A DNA stretch of 64,000 bases from Reticulascus tulasneorum (taxonomy: Eukaryota > Ascomycota > Sordariomycetes > Glomerellales > Reticulascaceae): NCBI GenBank assembly GCA_001557505.1, contig LSAX01000003.1:2542001-2606000 (forward strand), given 5' to 3'. A program made the translations under genes and the position numbers. The notes below the pieces were generated by a model that was not told the DNA's origin, searched no databases, and was given only the letters and a program-made list of their open reading frames with translations. This document shows, in pieces, positions 43,418-55,159 of the stretch; position 1 is the first letter of the stretch, and every line of letters begins with the position of its first letter.

Positions 43418-45339
43418 GAGTCCGCACAGAAACCCTCTGCCTGCAACAGGGCATGAGGATCTGATGAGCACCAGAATCGTGCCCATTCCTACGCCCACGA
43501 TCCAGATGTCCGCTCCCTCCCCTGGGGAGCCAATGGAGATTACGACCCCGACGACCACAAATGCAACATTAGCCTCTAGTAAGAGCCCCGATCCAGATGC
43601 GAACGGCACGAACGATCGAGCAAAAAACACTTCCCCTACCGAACACATGTCGATGGCCGCGCCGCCTGCGGCCGCCGCCGCTGCGGTTCACCAGCCCAAG
43701 ATCGTCCAGACGGCTTTCATCCATAAGCTTTATAAGTAAGACGGCGAGCCCCCGTTGCGGTTGGAAGATTACTGGCTGATTCCGATGTAGCATGTTGGAG
43801 GATCCGAGCATACAGCATCTAATATCTTGGTCCCAAAACGCCGAGAGCTTCGTCATGTCGCCTTCGGCTGACTTTTCCAAAGTCCTTGCGTATGTAGGCC
43901 CTTTTTCTACTCCGGGAGAAAATCAATGCTCATGCGAGACAGGCAATACTTCAAGCACACAAATATCTCATCGTTCGTACGCCAGCTGAACATGTATGGA
44001 TTCCACAAAGGTGCGATAACCCCTCCCAGTGACTCCACAGACTCGTTTGGACTGACAGCGATGGGTAGTGAGCGACGTATTCCATACCGGCAGTCCTGAG
44101 ACGGCCTTGTGGGAATTTAAGCATGGAAACGGAAATTTCAAGAGAGGTGATTTGGTTGGACTGAGAGAGATCAAGCGCAGGGCTTCCCGTCATGCTCTGG
44201 TTCATCGGGAGTACCCCAATCAGAAGCCTAGTCCGTCTCAGCCAGGCACGCCAGCAGAGCCGATGCCACTTCCCCAAGAAGGTGCAGATCCAAGAATGTC
44301 GAGCCTCGAGCATACTCTTTATGACTTGAGTTCGCGACTGCAGAGGAGTGAAGAGACGGCGCACTATATGTATGTCAAGCAGCAAGCGGTGCTGGAGTCC
44401 ATGACGAGGCTACTACACTTCAATCAGGAACTATCAAGAACAGTCCTGGCTCTCGTTCCTAACCCGGAAAGCCCAGTACACAGAGATGGTCGGTTTATTT
44501 CGTCCCAATATCTGATTTCCGCAGCTAACCCGAGTCCAGTGGTGGCATTACAAAATGAGATTCAGCGACAAAGTGAAATGCTTCGAGCAATCGACGATCC
44601 CCACGAGCCGCCTTTCTCCAGCAGTCGACAATATTTCACAAACTTAGACAATGCTCCGGTTTCACCCCGTCAACTTCCCCAAGACGATCCGAGACGGTCG
44701 AATCTCGCGGTCCCTCAGCCACGTGGGCAGAGCAACTATTACCGACCGCCGGTCCCGTCAAACCTGTCCATTAGTACGCGACGCCCCTATGGCTCAATCG
44801 GAGCCGGCATCGTTCAGTCAACGTCTCCTCTTCGGGCAGGCGCTCATCCTCCTCCGCCAGGTCCTCATCCTCTTGCGAATGTAGAGCTGCCTCCAAGCAG
44901 CCTTGCGAGGCGCCACACATCGGCTGATATCCGCGCACATGGATGGCAGCCCAATCCATCCCCGTTTGCCTCCTCTGGACCTCCTTCCACACAGTGGCCA
45001 TCGTCACCAAACCGCGTCGCACCGGAGGATCAGCGCTTAAGGGAATCGTTATCTACGTACTCGTTGCAGAGTGCGTCGCAGCAAAATGCCCATTCTAGGC
45101 CGACAACTCCCCCGCCATTTGCAAATGGTGGTGGCGGCGGCGGCGATACTTTCGGTAGCTGGTCCTGGAACTCGGCGAACCGCGAGAACAAGAATTTGTC
45201 CGTCAGGGATAGCTCTGGCCCACCGACACGAAGGGGCAGCATGGCTCATATACTGAATCCTACCGATACCGCGGAAAGAGAGGACGAGGACGAGGATGCC
45301 AGAGGCGAGGACGACAGGAAACGAAAGCGCATGCAATGA
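43401..45339 (+). CDS. sfl1: HSF-type transcription factor, Sfl1/Mga1 class
   Basis: Fungal Sfl1-type proteins use a heat-shock-factor winged helix to repress or activate genes for cell-surface, filamentation and stress programmes. Exons 43401-43735, 43791-43889, 43943-44010 and 44069-45339 join in phase to 590 residues. The N-terminal 100 residues are Thr/Pro/Ala-rich. The DNA-binding domain follows: KIVQTAFIHKLYNMLED, ISWSQNAESFVMSP, then across two small exons ISSFVRQLNMYGFHKVSDVF and WEFKHGNGNFKRGDLVGLRE. A coiled-coil-like region contains HTLYDLSSRLQRSEETAHYM. The rest is Pro/Ser-rich and disordered, with GGGGGG near the end and an acidic-then-basic tail (EREDEDEDARGEDDRKRKRM). FVRQLNMYGF is diagnostic of the HSF fold; the Sfl1 rather than Hsf1/Skn7 assignment rests on architecture and lack of a receiver domain. 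Confidence 0.9.
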
Positions 45340-46449
45340 GCCACTATTGGGTTTGATCGGCGACCTTTACCCAGTCACTACGTCCTGGTTAGGACCAATG
45401 CGCTTCGCCAACAGAAGCGCCGTACATCTTTGTGACAAACACTTTACCAATACCAAGAGCATCTCTTTTTTGTATAGAGGATGAAACCGGGTGGTCGGGC
45501 TGGCGATACCAAACGGGATACCAATTTAACGGCCGGCAATTGATGATGAGACCGAGTAGCACAGTTCATGACCGGGCTTTTCAATAGTTCATAATCTACC
45601 GCTTCTTAGGACTCGATTTCCTCGAGCGGGCCAGATCTTGTCTTGGCGGAGACTAACGTTCAGTAAAATTTCAACCGTTTCTGTCAGCATTCTTCGGCGG
45701 GCTTACTCTGAAACAAACAAAACAATTACATTTGGAGTTATGATATGGGGAAGGGCATCCGCAGGGCGATAAGTGGACCACGTCAGAGTGGTCTCCCGCG
45801 CGGTTTTCTTCTACTGGGATTGGGAAGGGAGTGTGTGTATGCTATCGGTGGGATGTTGGAAAGGGATATCCAAAGGGGGGGCATCGGGGGCAGGATTCGT
45901 TGGGAAGACTGGCCCTCATCCATTTGTGTGTAATTGTGTTGGTAATCCTATTAGGAAACGACACGGCATTGGAGAGGAGGTTTTGAAGCGATATAGGCTA
46001 CCTGTTCGCACTGGAAAATCTACGTTGCTGTTTTTCATTTTTTGTGCTCAAGGCTGACTGACAATGGTGACTGCTAATGTTGAACATGGATATCGTGTTG
46101 CTCCAAATACATCCGTTTCCAGGAATGGCGAATTCACAGTGGCTAGTGGGAGGGAGGATTGCTACAAACAGCTAGCATACTTCCATATCGACAAACGCTC
46201 CTGACTGATTGATTCGGGTTGAGGAGCAAGCAAAGGCTGCGTCAATAAGTTGATCTGAACTTTGCAGCTCACATCTCTGGGTTACTTATGATGAAGGTAT
46301 AGCTTCTTCAACCTTTGTCACCACACCTCCATATGAGAGCACCACGCATAGAAAGATCTTCAAGAGTAGCTGGCCTAGTCGCCAATGGCAGGGTCGGTTT
46401 GCTCAGTCATGTTGGCCAAGGGTGCTAAAACAAGTCAACCGCCCATCTC
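45340..46449. other. Convergent intergenic region
   Basis: About 1.1 kb between the 3' ends of the Sfl1-type gene and the DUF3245-like gene. No recognised feature. Confidence 0.5.
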
Positions 46450-47223
46450 TCATGCCTCGGCTGGAGCCTCCTTCTTGCGGCTTGTCTTCTTCTTCCTCTT
46501 CTTTTTCCTCTTCTTTTTGTCCGACACTGGCTGATCGGCCTCGGCCGGCGGCGATGCTGAGCCGGCATGTGCGATCATCTCTTGCGTCGGCGGAATCTCA
46601 TCTCCGTCCTCCACGGCTTCGCTCTCCTCTGCGGTATTCACGGTGTCAACCTTGTGCGTAAATTTCGCAGCCTCCCCTTGACTTTTGTCTCCCCGCGCGA
46701 CAATGTCCTCTTCAGGGGAAGCCTTCGGTCCTTCAGCTTCATCTTGCTTCCCACTTTTCGCCTTCTTTCTCCTTCCCAACCCACTCCGCCCTTCCTCGTC
46801 ATCACTTTCATCCTGGACGACTCTCTTTCCGACCTGCCCTCTACCATCCCCATTCCGTCCACGCTTCCCCAGCAGCTTCCTGCCCAGATCCCTCGTCGCA
46901 GTCCGGGCTTCTTGCTCCCCTTTTGACACCTTGTATCCGATCCCCGCATTCAGGGGCTCGGCTTGAAAATCTGCCTCGTCGTCATCGAGCTGTGCTGTCG
47001 ATTTCTGGTGGATGCGAGTCCCCAGGGCAGAGAAGCCGGTTTTCCCAGCAGCTGGTGTTGAAGTGGAGGCCAATCTTGGTGCCGCCGCGGTTGGATGCCT
47101 CGCACGTAGAGATTGGAGGATTGTGTTGTGCTTTGCGCTGGCGAGGGAAATGCTGTTGAGGATTTGGTTGAAGTCGGTGGTGGAGGGGAGCTTGGGGGGC
47201 GGGGGGTTGGGTTGCGGTGGCAT
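46450..47223 (-). CDS. Lysine-rich nuclear protein, DUF3245-like
   Basis: A single exon from ATG at 47223 gives 257 residues; a longer frame to 47376 is less likely because the conserved part starts after MPPQPNPPPPKLPSTTDFNQ. The core reads STAQLDDDEADFQAEPLNAG, IGYKVSKGEQEARTATRDLG and RKLLGKRGR, a pattern I associate with a fungal domain of unknown function (DUF3245). The C-terminal half is charged, with acidic stretches (VVQDESDDEEG) and a terminal KKKRKKKRKKKTSRKKE tract that should act as a nuclear/nucleolar signal. The function is unknown; a role in ribosome assembly is a guess from composition only. It lies isolated, with long non-coding flanks. Confidence 0.75.
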   Translation of the reverse strand: MPPQPNPPPPKLPSTTDFNQILNSISLASAKHNTILQSLRARHPTAAAPRLASTSTPAAGKTGFSALGTRIHQKSTAQLDDDEADFQAEPLNAGIGYKVSKGEQEARTATRDLGRKLLGKRGRNGDGRGQVGKRVVQDESDDEEGRSGLGRRKKAKSGKQDEAEGPKASPEEDIVARGDKSQGEAAKFTHKVDTVNTAEESEAVEDGDEIPPTQEMIAHAGSASPPAEADQPVSDKKKRKKKRKKKTSRKKEAPAEA

Positions 47224-47862
47224 TGTGGAGGTATCATGCCATTGCGGCAGGATTGTGGGATTGTGGGATTGTTTGGCTGAACGCGCTATGTGAAGTCCCG
47301 GTGGAGCGTTGGCGAGCTCGAGAGTTGGAAATGGGAGTTGAAACCCCGGATATCTCAAGTGTTCAGACGGTGGCATGCAGGTACAGATTTATTTTCGTAC
47401 CTCGCGATCCAGGTTGAAATATTGGGGTTCGATATTTAACAAAAGTGGAGATGTGGGGGGTGGGGAGATGTAGTGGGGCCGCCTCAGTAAGTTAATCTTT
47501 TCTTCGTCACTTATTTATGTATCCCGAATCGAAGCTGGTGGTTCTTGACCACATCTGGTCAACTGCACTAAGTCTATAGATGCTTCACTTACTTTGCGCT
47601 ACTGTATCTCCAATGATGTGGTTTGATAATGCCTCGGCTCTGAAGTCGTGAACATTTGAGGAGGGCGTCCCACATAAAATGGGTACTTTTGCAGCTATCT
47701 GGTGACTAAAATCGACGCAGAGGCGTTCACTGACCTCGATTGATATCGACTTCCCTCTAATTCAATGCAGAGACAGAACTTAACAAGTCTTGGAGTGTAC
47801 GGCTGATGCCGGCCTCGTCAAATTTCACTTTGCAGAGATCATGGTGATTTCTACGTGGGACT

Positions 47863-48484
47863 TTAGTAATTGTGATCTGGCTCAAGATCTAGAAGGGGGA
47901 AGCAAAACAACATCATTTCCGAGTCTGTTCTCTCGAATGAGTTGAGCTGATACCGCGATTTGGGCCACACGGTGTTACTCAATACCGGCAAGATCGTTAG
48001 TGTAAATACAGATACATCAATAGACTCACCTAAGTGGCCAGTCATGGCTGCCTTTGCGAAGACTATGCTGTCTTGCTTGCAGGATGTGGCAATTGGCATG
48101 TTGTCGACATCAATGTGATGGAGGAAAACAAACACGGCAACCTGTCAGCAGCTTCAAATTTATCTATGAGAACTTCTCAAGCCAAACTTAACCCAGTGCG
48201 GGTGTGATGTGATTGTGTTCACGAATCTGTTGGTGTAAATGAAATCTATACCACCTGTTGAACCCGGCCGCCACCACTTCCCATTCGGTAGCTTGTTTAT
48301 CAACGCGCCGTACTTGTGGAATCAGTGCTGAGATTGTCTCAAGGATTGTTACGTAAATGCTATGTGGTGGGCTGTGGCCGATTTGAGGAACTCCATTAAC
48401 AGCCAGCCAACTAAAGAGTGTCGGTCTGGTCGAAGCTTCATAGGAGGCAGAGTCACGAACCAAAGTCCGAATATAGTGCGGCAC
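47863..48484 (-). pseudogene. Possible decayed spliced gene
   Basis: Two protein-like frames on the minus strand, one with FSWLAVNGVPQIGHSPPHSI and one with VFLHHIDVDNMPIATSCKQD, are separated by an intron-like interval (donor GTTAAGT, acceptor GCTGACAG). A second intron-like interval (GTGAGT, ACTAAC) follows. The first join is out of phase by one base and no start codon can be reached without a stop, so I read it as a remnant rather than an intact gene. Family unknown. Confidence 0.25.
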
Positions 48485-48751
48485 AATCCTACATTTATTT
48501 GATCGTTAACGTTCTGTGAATAGCACTTTTGCCTTCACACACTATTCTCTTCTAAGGCGGCAATCTCCCTTCTCAACTAACGCAAGCATAAGTCTATCCA
48601 TGGCAGCATTGCGTCTCCCTGAAGGTTCGAATGATTAAGGAGGACTTGGGACTTGGATTCTAGGGAGGAAACCCTCTTTAGGTCCTCATATCCACCTTGG
48701 GCTTTTCAAACTCATCAGTATTCGATTTTTCATGAGACGCAGCATAAGAGA

Positions 48752-48952
48752 ATGTCAGACTACGCCAAGCAGGCGAGCGAGGAGCAGGATCATGACAGGA
48801 GAGATATCTTGCGAAAGCCTTCGATATCAGCCGACCCTAGCTCTCGTTTTCTTCGATTTGCCTTGAAGGTTTTCCTGGAAACTTGTGCTCTTGCGCTTTT
48901 GTACTTCTTTATTCTTGTCATAGGTGTTCCGAACATACTCGCACGCCTTTAA
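48752..48952 (+). CDS. Small single-pass membrane protein, hypothetical
   Basis: A 66-residue frame from ATG at 48752 begins MSDYAKQASEEQDHDRRDIL. It has a charged N-terminal half and a C-terminal hydrophobic segment, VFLETCALALLYFFILVIGV, ending NILARL. The layout of polar head, one membrane span and a very short tail is protein-like, but no family is recognised and a chance frame cannot be excluded. Confidence 0.35.
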   Translation: MSDYAKQASEEQDHDRRDILRKPSISADPSSRFLRFALKVFLETCALALLYFFILVIGVPNILARL

Positions 48953-50692
48953 CTTGTGGGGTATGCTTGACTGTAGAAAGCTAGATGCCGTTTCTAGCTA
49001 TCTTATCTTCTCAACATGTCCTACCTACGTATCTTAACAATCTTAGATTTCGGCGGCCCACTACGACTGTTGTAAACTTCAGACATGGCGTTCTCTGGGT
49101 ATTCAGACAGCTCGGCCACCGCCTGGAACTCGCTGATACCAAGAGAGAGCCAACAACGCTGCTAAATATATTCATCCATTAGATACGCGCTAACGGGTAA
49201 GTATCACAGCAGTACAAGATACATTCTCTTAGAAGATCCGTCTAGGTTTAGCCTTCAACCAGGGATTTCTGTGACAAACAGGGGCGAGAAATTCGCCCTC
49301 TCAGCGTTCCACCAACAACACTGCTTGGTTATTTACTAAACAGTTTCCTTATCCGGACCTATCACAAGTATCTGAAGTAGACTGACCAATCGAAGAGGCG
49401 ACTGTCCGACAGGCTTAGTATGATGGGGCGCCGAGCATCAGTGCAGGAGATGGGATGAACCATTAGACTTCGCGGGAAAGAACAGAGCTGATGACAAAGA
49501 TGTCATAAAAATTCATAATCCTGCGTAAGTTTGAAGGCTTAGAACAAGACATCATACTTAATTTTATATTTCTCCTCGAGATGGGCCGGCTGTCTCTGGC
49601 AACCAATGCGTAAGGAAAGTTTGGGTGTGCTAATGTCAATTTATAACGCCTTCAAGTAACTAAGTATCCGACAAATTCTATGACAAAAGCGATAGAGTTT
49701 CGGTGGGCTCTTATGACTGGGGTGTTTGACGGAGAGCATTTGCGTGATTACTTATTTCGTGAAAGGGGTTGCCATTGGCGCTTCGTGTGGACTTATATGG
49801 CTCAAAATCGAGACATCGCTACTCACCCGTAGTCCAATTCTATCCTAAAGCTACTGGTATCACAAAAGCCTTCTATTGCTAATATGAGTCTGAACAGTTG
49901 GCTTCTTCCGTTCTCGGCGTCCGGACATGCTAAGACAGGGTGATTTGAACAGTTCGAGATTGTACAATGAATCCAGGCCCAGACCTGAGATGGGAAGCAC
50001 GGAGCACTTGGCTGAACAACGGGACATTCACGACATGGTATTCCATAGTGGAGAACTGGAAATACTCAGCGGAGAGCTGAGTCCACCATGATGAGTCGGC
50101 CAATAGAGTATGTCTAACTAGGATACTCAAGTCCTCATGGCTCAGAACCCACACTATCAGGGAATATGTACCTCATATCAATGACTGAATAGATCGCACA
50201 TAACCGATATAATTCTATCTATTTGATATCACTGTAACTTACACGCGGGACATTATGGGGCATGGCAATGGCGAGGGCATCGCCACTTCTGTATGTGGAA
50301 TCAACTAGGCTGGATTATCCCCTTAAATGAGAAGCCCAAAGGTGATATATGTACCAGACGGAACGATTGAGCTCAACTTAGATTTACATGGCCATGTGGT
50401 GTCTGCTCATGCTTGGTTGTTGGGACGACACTGTGGCCTGCTGCCGGCAGCTGGCAATACTGGCTGGCCAATTCCCGACTTGTCCGAAGGCATCAAGATT
50501 TATGTCCCATGAGTGTGCATTTCACGTAGACACCTAACAGGCACCCATTTACCGCAACTCACTATAAAAGCAACACCCGTCGACTATGATAAGCGAGAGC
50601 ATACCATCAGAGACTCACTGACCCAGGGCATTGCAGCTTTAGCTTGAACTTACGAACATATTGGGGTACGAGCAAATAGAATACTTGACGAG

Positions 50693-52003
50693 ATGGAGTC
50701 TTCAGATCCACAACACTTCTTTGAGACTGAGTGAGAACTACAAAAGCCAACGTACTTGGATACGACACTAACATTATTCTAGTCTTTCTCAAGCAAAGAG
50801 GGAGAAGAGGTCGAAGAAGGAGGCAAATGCCTTTGGAGATCCCCTTCGGATGTCATCAAAGGTTCTGGCGGTAATCCCAGACCCCAGAAGCCCTCACTCG
50901 TCAGTCTTCATAGCGGAATCATCAGGAAGAGTTTCGGCTGCCAACTTGGTGGTAAGCATCCACTGTGGTTTGGAGCTTCAATACTCGCCTCTGACGATTC
51001 TTAGACTCGGTCAAAGACTGCAAAATACCAAGGACCAATCACTCCGGCAACTTGCCTTGCCATTGGAGGAAAGGAGAACAAGACTCTTTTTGCTGGTTCC
51101 TGGGACAAGTGCGTCTGGTCTTGGGATATTGCCACGAAGAAGCCGGGACGTAAATACGATGGTCATTCGGACTTCGTTAAGGCAATAGTCTGCGCCAGAC
51201 TCTCGGGTAGGGAAGTCTTGATCAGTGGCGGCGCAGACAAAAAGATTATCGTTTGGGATATCAACACGGGAGCCAAGATTCAGACACTGCAGGACTCATC
51301 TACGACTATGATGTCTCTCCAATCACTGGCAATTGACCCTCTCCTCACTACGGCTGAAGAAATCATTCTTGCTAGTGCCAGCAGCGATCCGCATATCCGG
51401 CGCTGGTGCATCAGAGTAGATGGATATACACAACTAGCCGAGGTCGATCCGGAGAAGCCCGGTGAGGAACGATATACCATCCAAGAGCATGAGACGAGTG
51501 TGTACAAAGTTCTTTTTGATGACTCTAGCGATGAAGTCGATCTATGGACTGCCAGCGCCGACGGAACTGCGAGATGCTTGTCTCGAGAGAAGAAATTTGT
51601 ATCAGACGATATCTTTGAGCATGGTAACTTCGTCCGGGCCATTGCGGTGACTGACTCTTGGGTCATTACCGGAGGGATCAGTCAAGATATCAAGGTCTGG
51701 GACAAAACCTCTGGAGAGCTATACTGTACCATCGAAAGCCACTTTGACGAGATAACAGAACTCCTAGTCCTGCGAAGTGCGGCTGGCAAGTCAGACTTCC
51801 TATGTAGTGCCAGCATCGATTGCACGATCAGAACTTGGCCCCTGGACAAGAAGGGGCTCGACGACGTGGTGAAGGACATCCAGGCGGCCGCCAATCCTGC
51901 GGAGAATCTCCAGGAGGAAGAGGAGAAGAAGGAGGAGACAAAGGAGAAGCTCATGACGGCCGAGGAGGAGGCAGAGCTGGCAGAGTTGATGGACGAGGAT
52001 TAG
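50693..52003 (+). CDS. WD40 repeat protein, uncharacterised conserved family
   Basis: Exons 50693-50730, 50783-50951 and 51005-52003 join in phase to 401 residues; the two 5' exons are short and easily missed. The N-terminus, MESSDPQHFFETD joined to LSQAKREKRSKKEANAFGDP and LRMSSKVLAVIPDPRSPHSS, is strikingly basic before the first blade. WD40 units follow: LFAGSWDKCVWSWDIATKKP, HSDFVKAIVCARL, LISGGADKKIIVWDINTGAK, LASASSDPHIRRWCI, DLWTASADGTARCLSR, WVITGGISQDIKVWDKTSGE and FLCSASIDCTIRTWPLDKKG, making one seven-bladed propeller. The C-terminus is an acidic/basic helix (EEEEKKEETKEKLMTAEEEA). The family looks conserved in fungi but I cannot name a function. It is presumably a scaffold for protein-protein contacts. 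Confidence 0.85.
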
Positions 52004-53945
52004 CACAGGCTTCGGCCCTCAAATTCAGCAGCTGCATCCAGCGGCTCAACCTTGCTTCACGGTATTATTCATATCTTACCTTTACAGCAAAACAGGGTTG
52101 GAGGCCCGCAGTAGCTGGCGTGGACCAAGACTGTCGTTCCCGACTTGGTAATCTCCGATCTTGTTGTCATTAGAGCAATGGAGATCACCTCGCTGGGATG
52201 ATGCTGATCTATATATATAATGACTTGTCCCGGGAGGGGCTGTTAGCTGTTACGGAGCGAGACACCATGCCTTTTTTCACGTTGAAGGGTAAGGATCTGC
52301 AATGGCAAACGAACCGCGAGGTAGTTGAAGATGTCTTAAACCATACCCTTTCTCGTGTTGTCTCATTTGGATCGGCATCTTCCCGCCTTATGATTTGAGC
52401 GTGACGTCTGGTATTGGTCTGTGATTGAACTTCGTCCCCGGACGCCTGCACACCGAACGAGACAGCCTTGAACAAACGGAACTTCAGCCCCCTGGGAAAT
52501 CATACGTACTACGTACTTTTCCAGGGACGACCAGGGACGTTGACGGACAAGGGTTTCCAAGATGACCAGTCGGCAATCTTTGTTCCCGGCATTGACGCTC
52601 CCCAGAGAGGCTAGAGTGGAGAAACTGATCACCAATTGTATGTTTGCTTTTCCCATGCAAGATTTTCCAAGACACGGCAGCTCTGTGATCCTTCAACGCA
52701 AGCATCAGGGTTCGGGGCTTGGCTGACTTGAGGGCCGGCCGTGGCTCCCACCGCGATTCGAAATATTGAGGTTCCCACCCAGCCACGGCCAGGTATATTT
52801 GTGCATCGACCAACACGACATGAATCGGATTTGTTATTCCGTAGTAAGGGCTAAGGCAGCCTTCCGTCCAGGTATCAGCAATGTTGGATGCGCGACTGCG
52901 GCAATCCGGTTCAGAATCCTCATGATGCGACAAACAAAAAAATGGCTGACCCTGCCCAAGATAGTATTGTTGGCGTCACTGGTCGCAGCCTTTCCTATTC
53001 ATCGGGCCTATCGGCCTAGCGCCAACCCACGGCAGTTATAGCATTGAGTTTTAAGGTCAGCTTACTTTGTGGAGGGACCATGTGTGGTCTACCAGAAGTC
53101 AGTAAACTTCTTCATCAAATCTTAAGCAGATGTCGATCTGGTAGATGCCCCTGAAGATGATATTATGACTCGTACGTATGCTCTGTTGAAGTTACACCAG
53201 TCGAGCTCCTGAAATGAGTGGCGTGAATGGTGCAATGTCGGCTTCTCCAATATCTGCAGGAATCCCCGAACCCTGGTCCATGATGTTCACTCTTCGGAGT
53301 GAAGATTATACCTTAGGATTCCCTAGCCAGGATCCAAACCATGGGATTCGGCAGTTCGCGCTTCATTGCATTGCGCCACCAAGATTACACTGGTCGAAAC
53401 GCTAGTGTTGAAGGATGAAGATTCCGCTCCAGAGTGGTTCTCGCAAAACTCTGGCAATGAAAAGCTGCAGCTTTGACAGCGAGAACAGACAACCATTATT
53501 GGGATAGGGCTCAATGCCACGCGACAGGACATGGAAGTAATCTACCACAGACACTCTGAGACAAAGCACACCGCAAAAAGGGGACTGGCGGCATCTTTGA
53601 ACCGTTGAATAGCACGGACAGTGGAGTGGAGAGGGATCGGGCTGGTCTCACCGTGCGGACAATTAAGACGCCTGGACCACGGGCTGGACTCAGCTGGTTA
53701 TGTCCGGCATGGCACCATAGACCAGGGGAAACCAGCTCGGGACTGCCAGCAGGTATGTTTCGATTTGGAATGGCCAGACTGCTCCAGGGTGAAGGAAGGT
53801 GATGTGATGTAGGATGCGTAGCTAGCCCAATATCACGGATGGCTGCGCCGAGAGCCTGCAGGCCAGGATGCAGGGCAACGAACTTGCATATGTACATACG
53901 GACGTACGTGTCTACATGGCTTCAAACTTACTAGTGCACTTGAAC

Positions 53946-53961
53946 GCCTAGGTACCTAGGC
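53946..53961. repeat. Perfect 16-bp palindrome
   Basis: GCCTAGGTACCTAGGC reads the same on both strands. Similar TACCTAGGTA-type motifs lie in other intergenic parts of the window. Confidence 0.8.
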
Positions 53962-55139
53962 AAGCTGTGGTGGAAGCTAAGAAATTCTGCAAGGAGGGAA
54001 CACAGAAGGCATGCCTGCAAAAGGAGTCACATTGCGTAGTTTGGTGGTAGTACATCATGTGCAACTTTACTAAATGATGGAAGAGCAGAAGCCGACGCAA
54101 CAGCAACAGCAACCGCGCTCTCGCCGTTTCACTGTCCAATTAGTAGCAGTTTCGAGTCTTCACCGCCTTTTCCCCTTGGATAAGAATGGGGCCTTTGAGT
54201 TTGGCTGAACGAGTCGAACTTGCTCAGGAGGTGGAGATATTGGCAACACTGACTCAATCCATCGCAGAAATCGAAGAATGGATCCCGGGGGTGTGGGGGA
54301 TCCGCGATGACCAAATCACCAGGCAACTAACTGTTGGTCCCAGGGCCAGATCTGATTGATAGGTGCAGGGGGTTCCCTGGGCAAATCAGGACATGGGCTC
54401 CTCGATGATAGCTGGCCGATCGGGTGTTGCATTTTGTGGGATTTCAAGGATGCTAGGGAGCCCGCCTAGTCCGCTAGGCCTGCTGCTAATTTAAGTCCAA
54501 CGCCAGCCGACTAACAAAGAAACTCGGGCAAGTTTGCGATCCAATGGTGGGTGGAAAGCAGCACAGCACTCCCAAGTCCGATCGCTGGCTGCTCTCATTC
54601 ATTTTCTTGTCTTTGCTGGAGCAAGATCAGATGTTTCGGCCAATGCAAGGCGATGCAACGTGGAAAAATAGAAAACTTCTCCCGCCGTGTTTTGCGGCGG
54701 CAAGCTGCATCCACCCCCGAGATATGGCTCTTTGACCTCCTCTTCTACCCGCGAGGGTTGATCTTCAGCCGTTATGATGGGGATGGAAGAAAGCTGCATG
54801 GGAAGAAGTCTTCGTTTGCATGCAGTCGAAATCCAAGCTCCCGCTGCGCAGCCTGAGATGAGCAGACTCTGGTACCTCGCCGTGACCCAAAAACATTGTA
54901 TCCAAGTTAACTTTCGCCGGAAACACCGCATAAGCAAGCCGTGTTCGGAATCCGTGCTAGCTGCAGCGCCAAACCAATCCCGAGATGGTGGCCACGACAT
55001 AATGGGATGCGGGACAATACCGCGGCGGTCGTGCCTGAGAAATCACGATTGGCCCCCTCCCCAAGCTACTTATGTGGGAGGAGGGCTGATACTGCCTTCA
55101 ATTGTTGGTGACGGGTCAGAGTGTGTGCGCGCCTATCTC

Positions 55140-55159
55140 TTTTTTTTTTTTTTTTTTTT
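55140..55159. repeat. T20 homopolymer
   Basis: Twenty consecutive T bases followed by GCGCCGCGG. Confidence 0.9.

Larger units (their letters stand above)
47224..50692. other. Gene-poor stretch
   Basis: About 3.5 kb with only weak gene candidates: a broken-looking coding region (47863-48484, minus) and a small membrane-protein frame (48752-48952, plus). The part from 49.0 to 50.6 kb is more A/T-rich and shows nothing recognisable. Confidence 0.5.

Noticed and set aside
53325..53400. tRNA-like A and B box pattern on the minus strand
   Set aside because: GGTTTGGATCC resembles a B box, but the T-stem and acceptor stem do not pair, so no cloverleaf forms.
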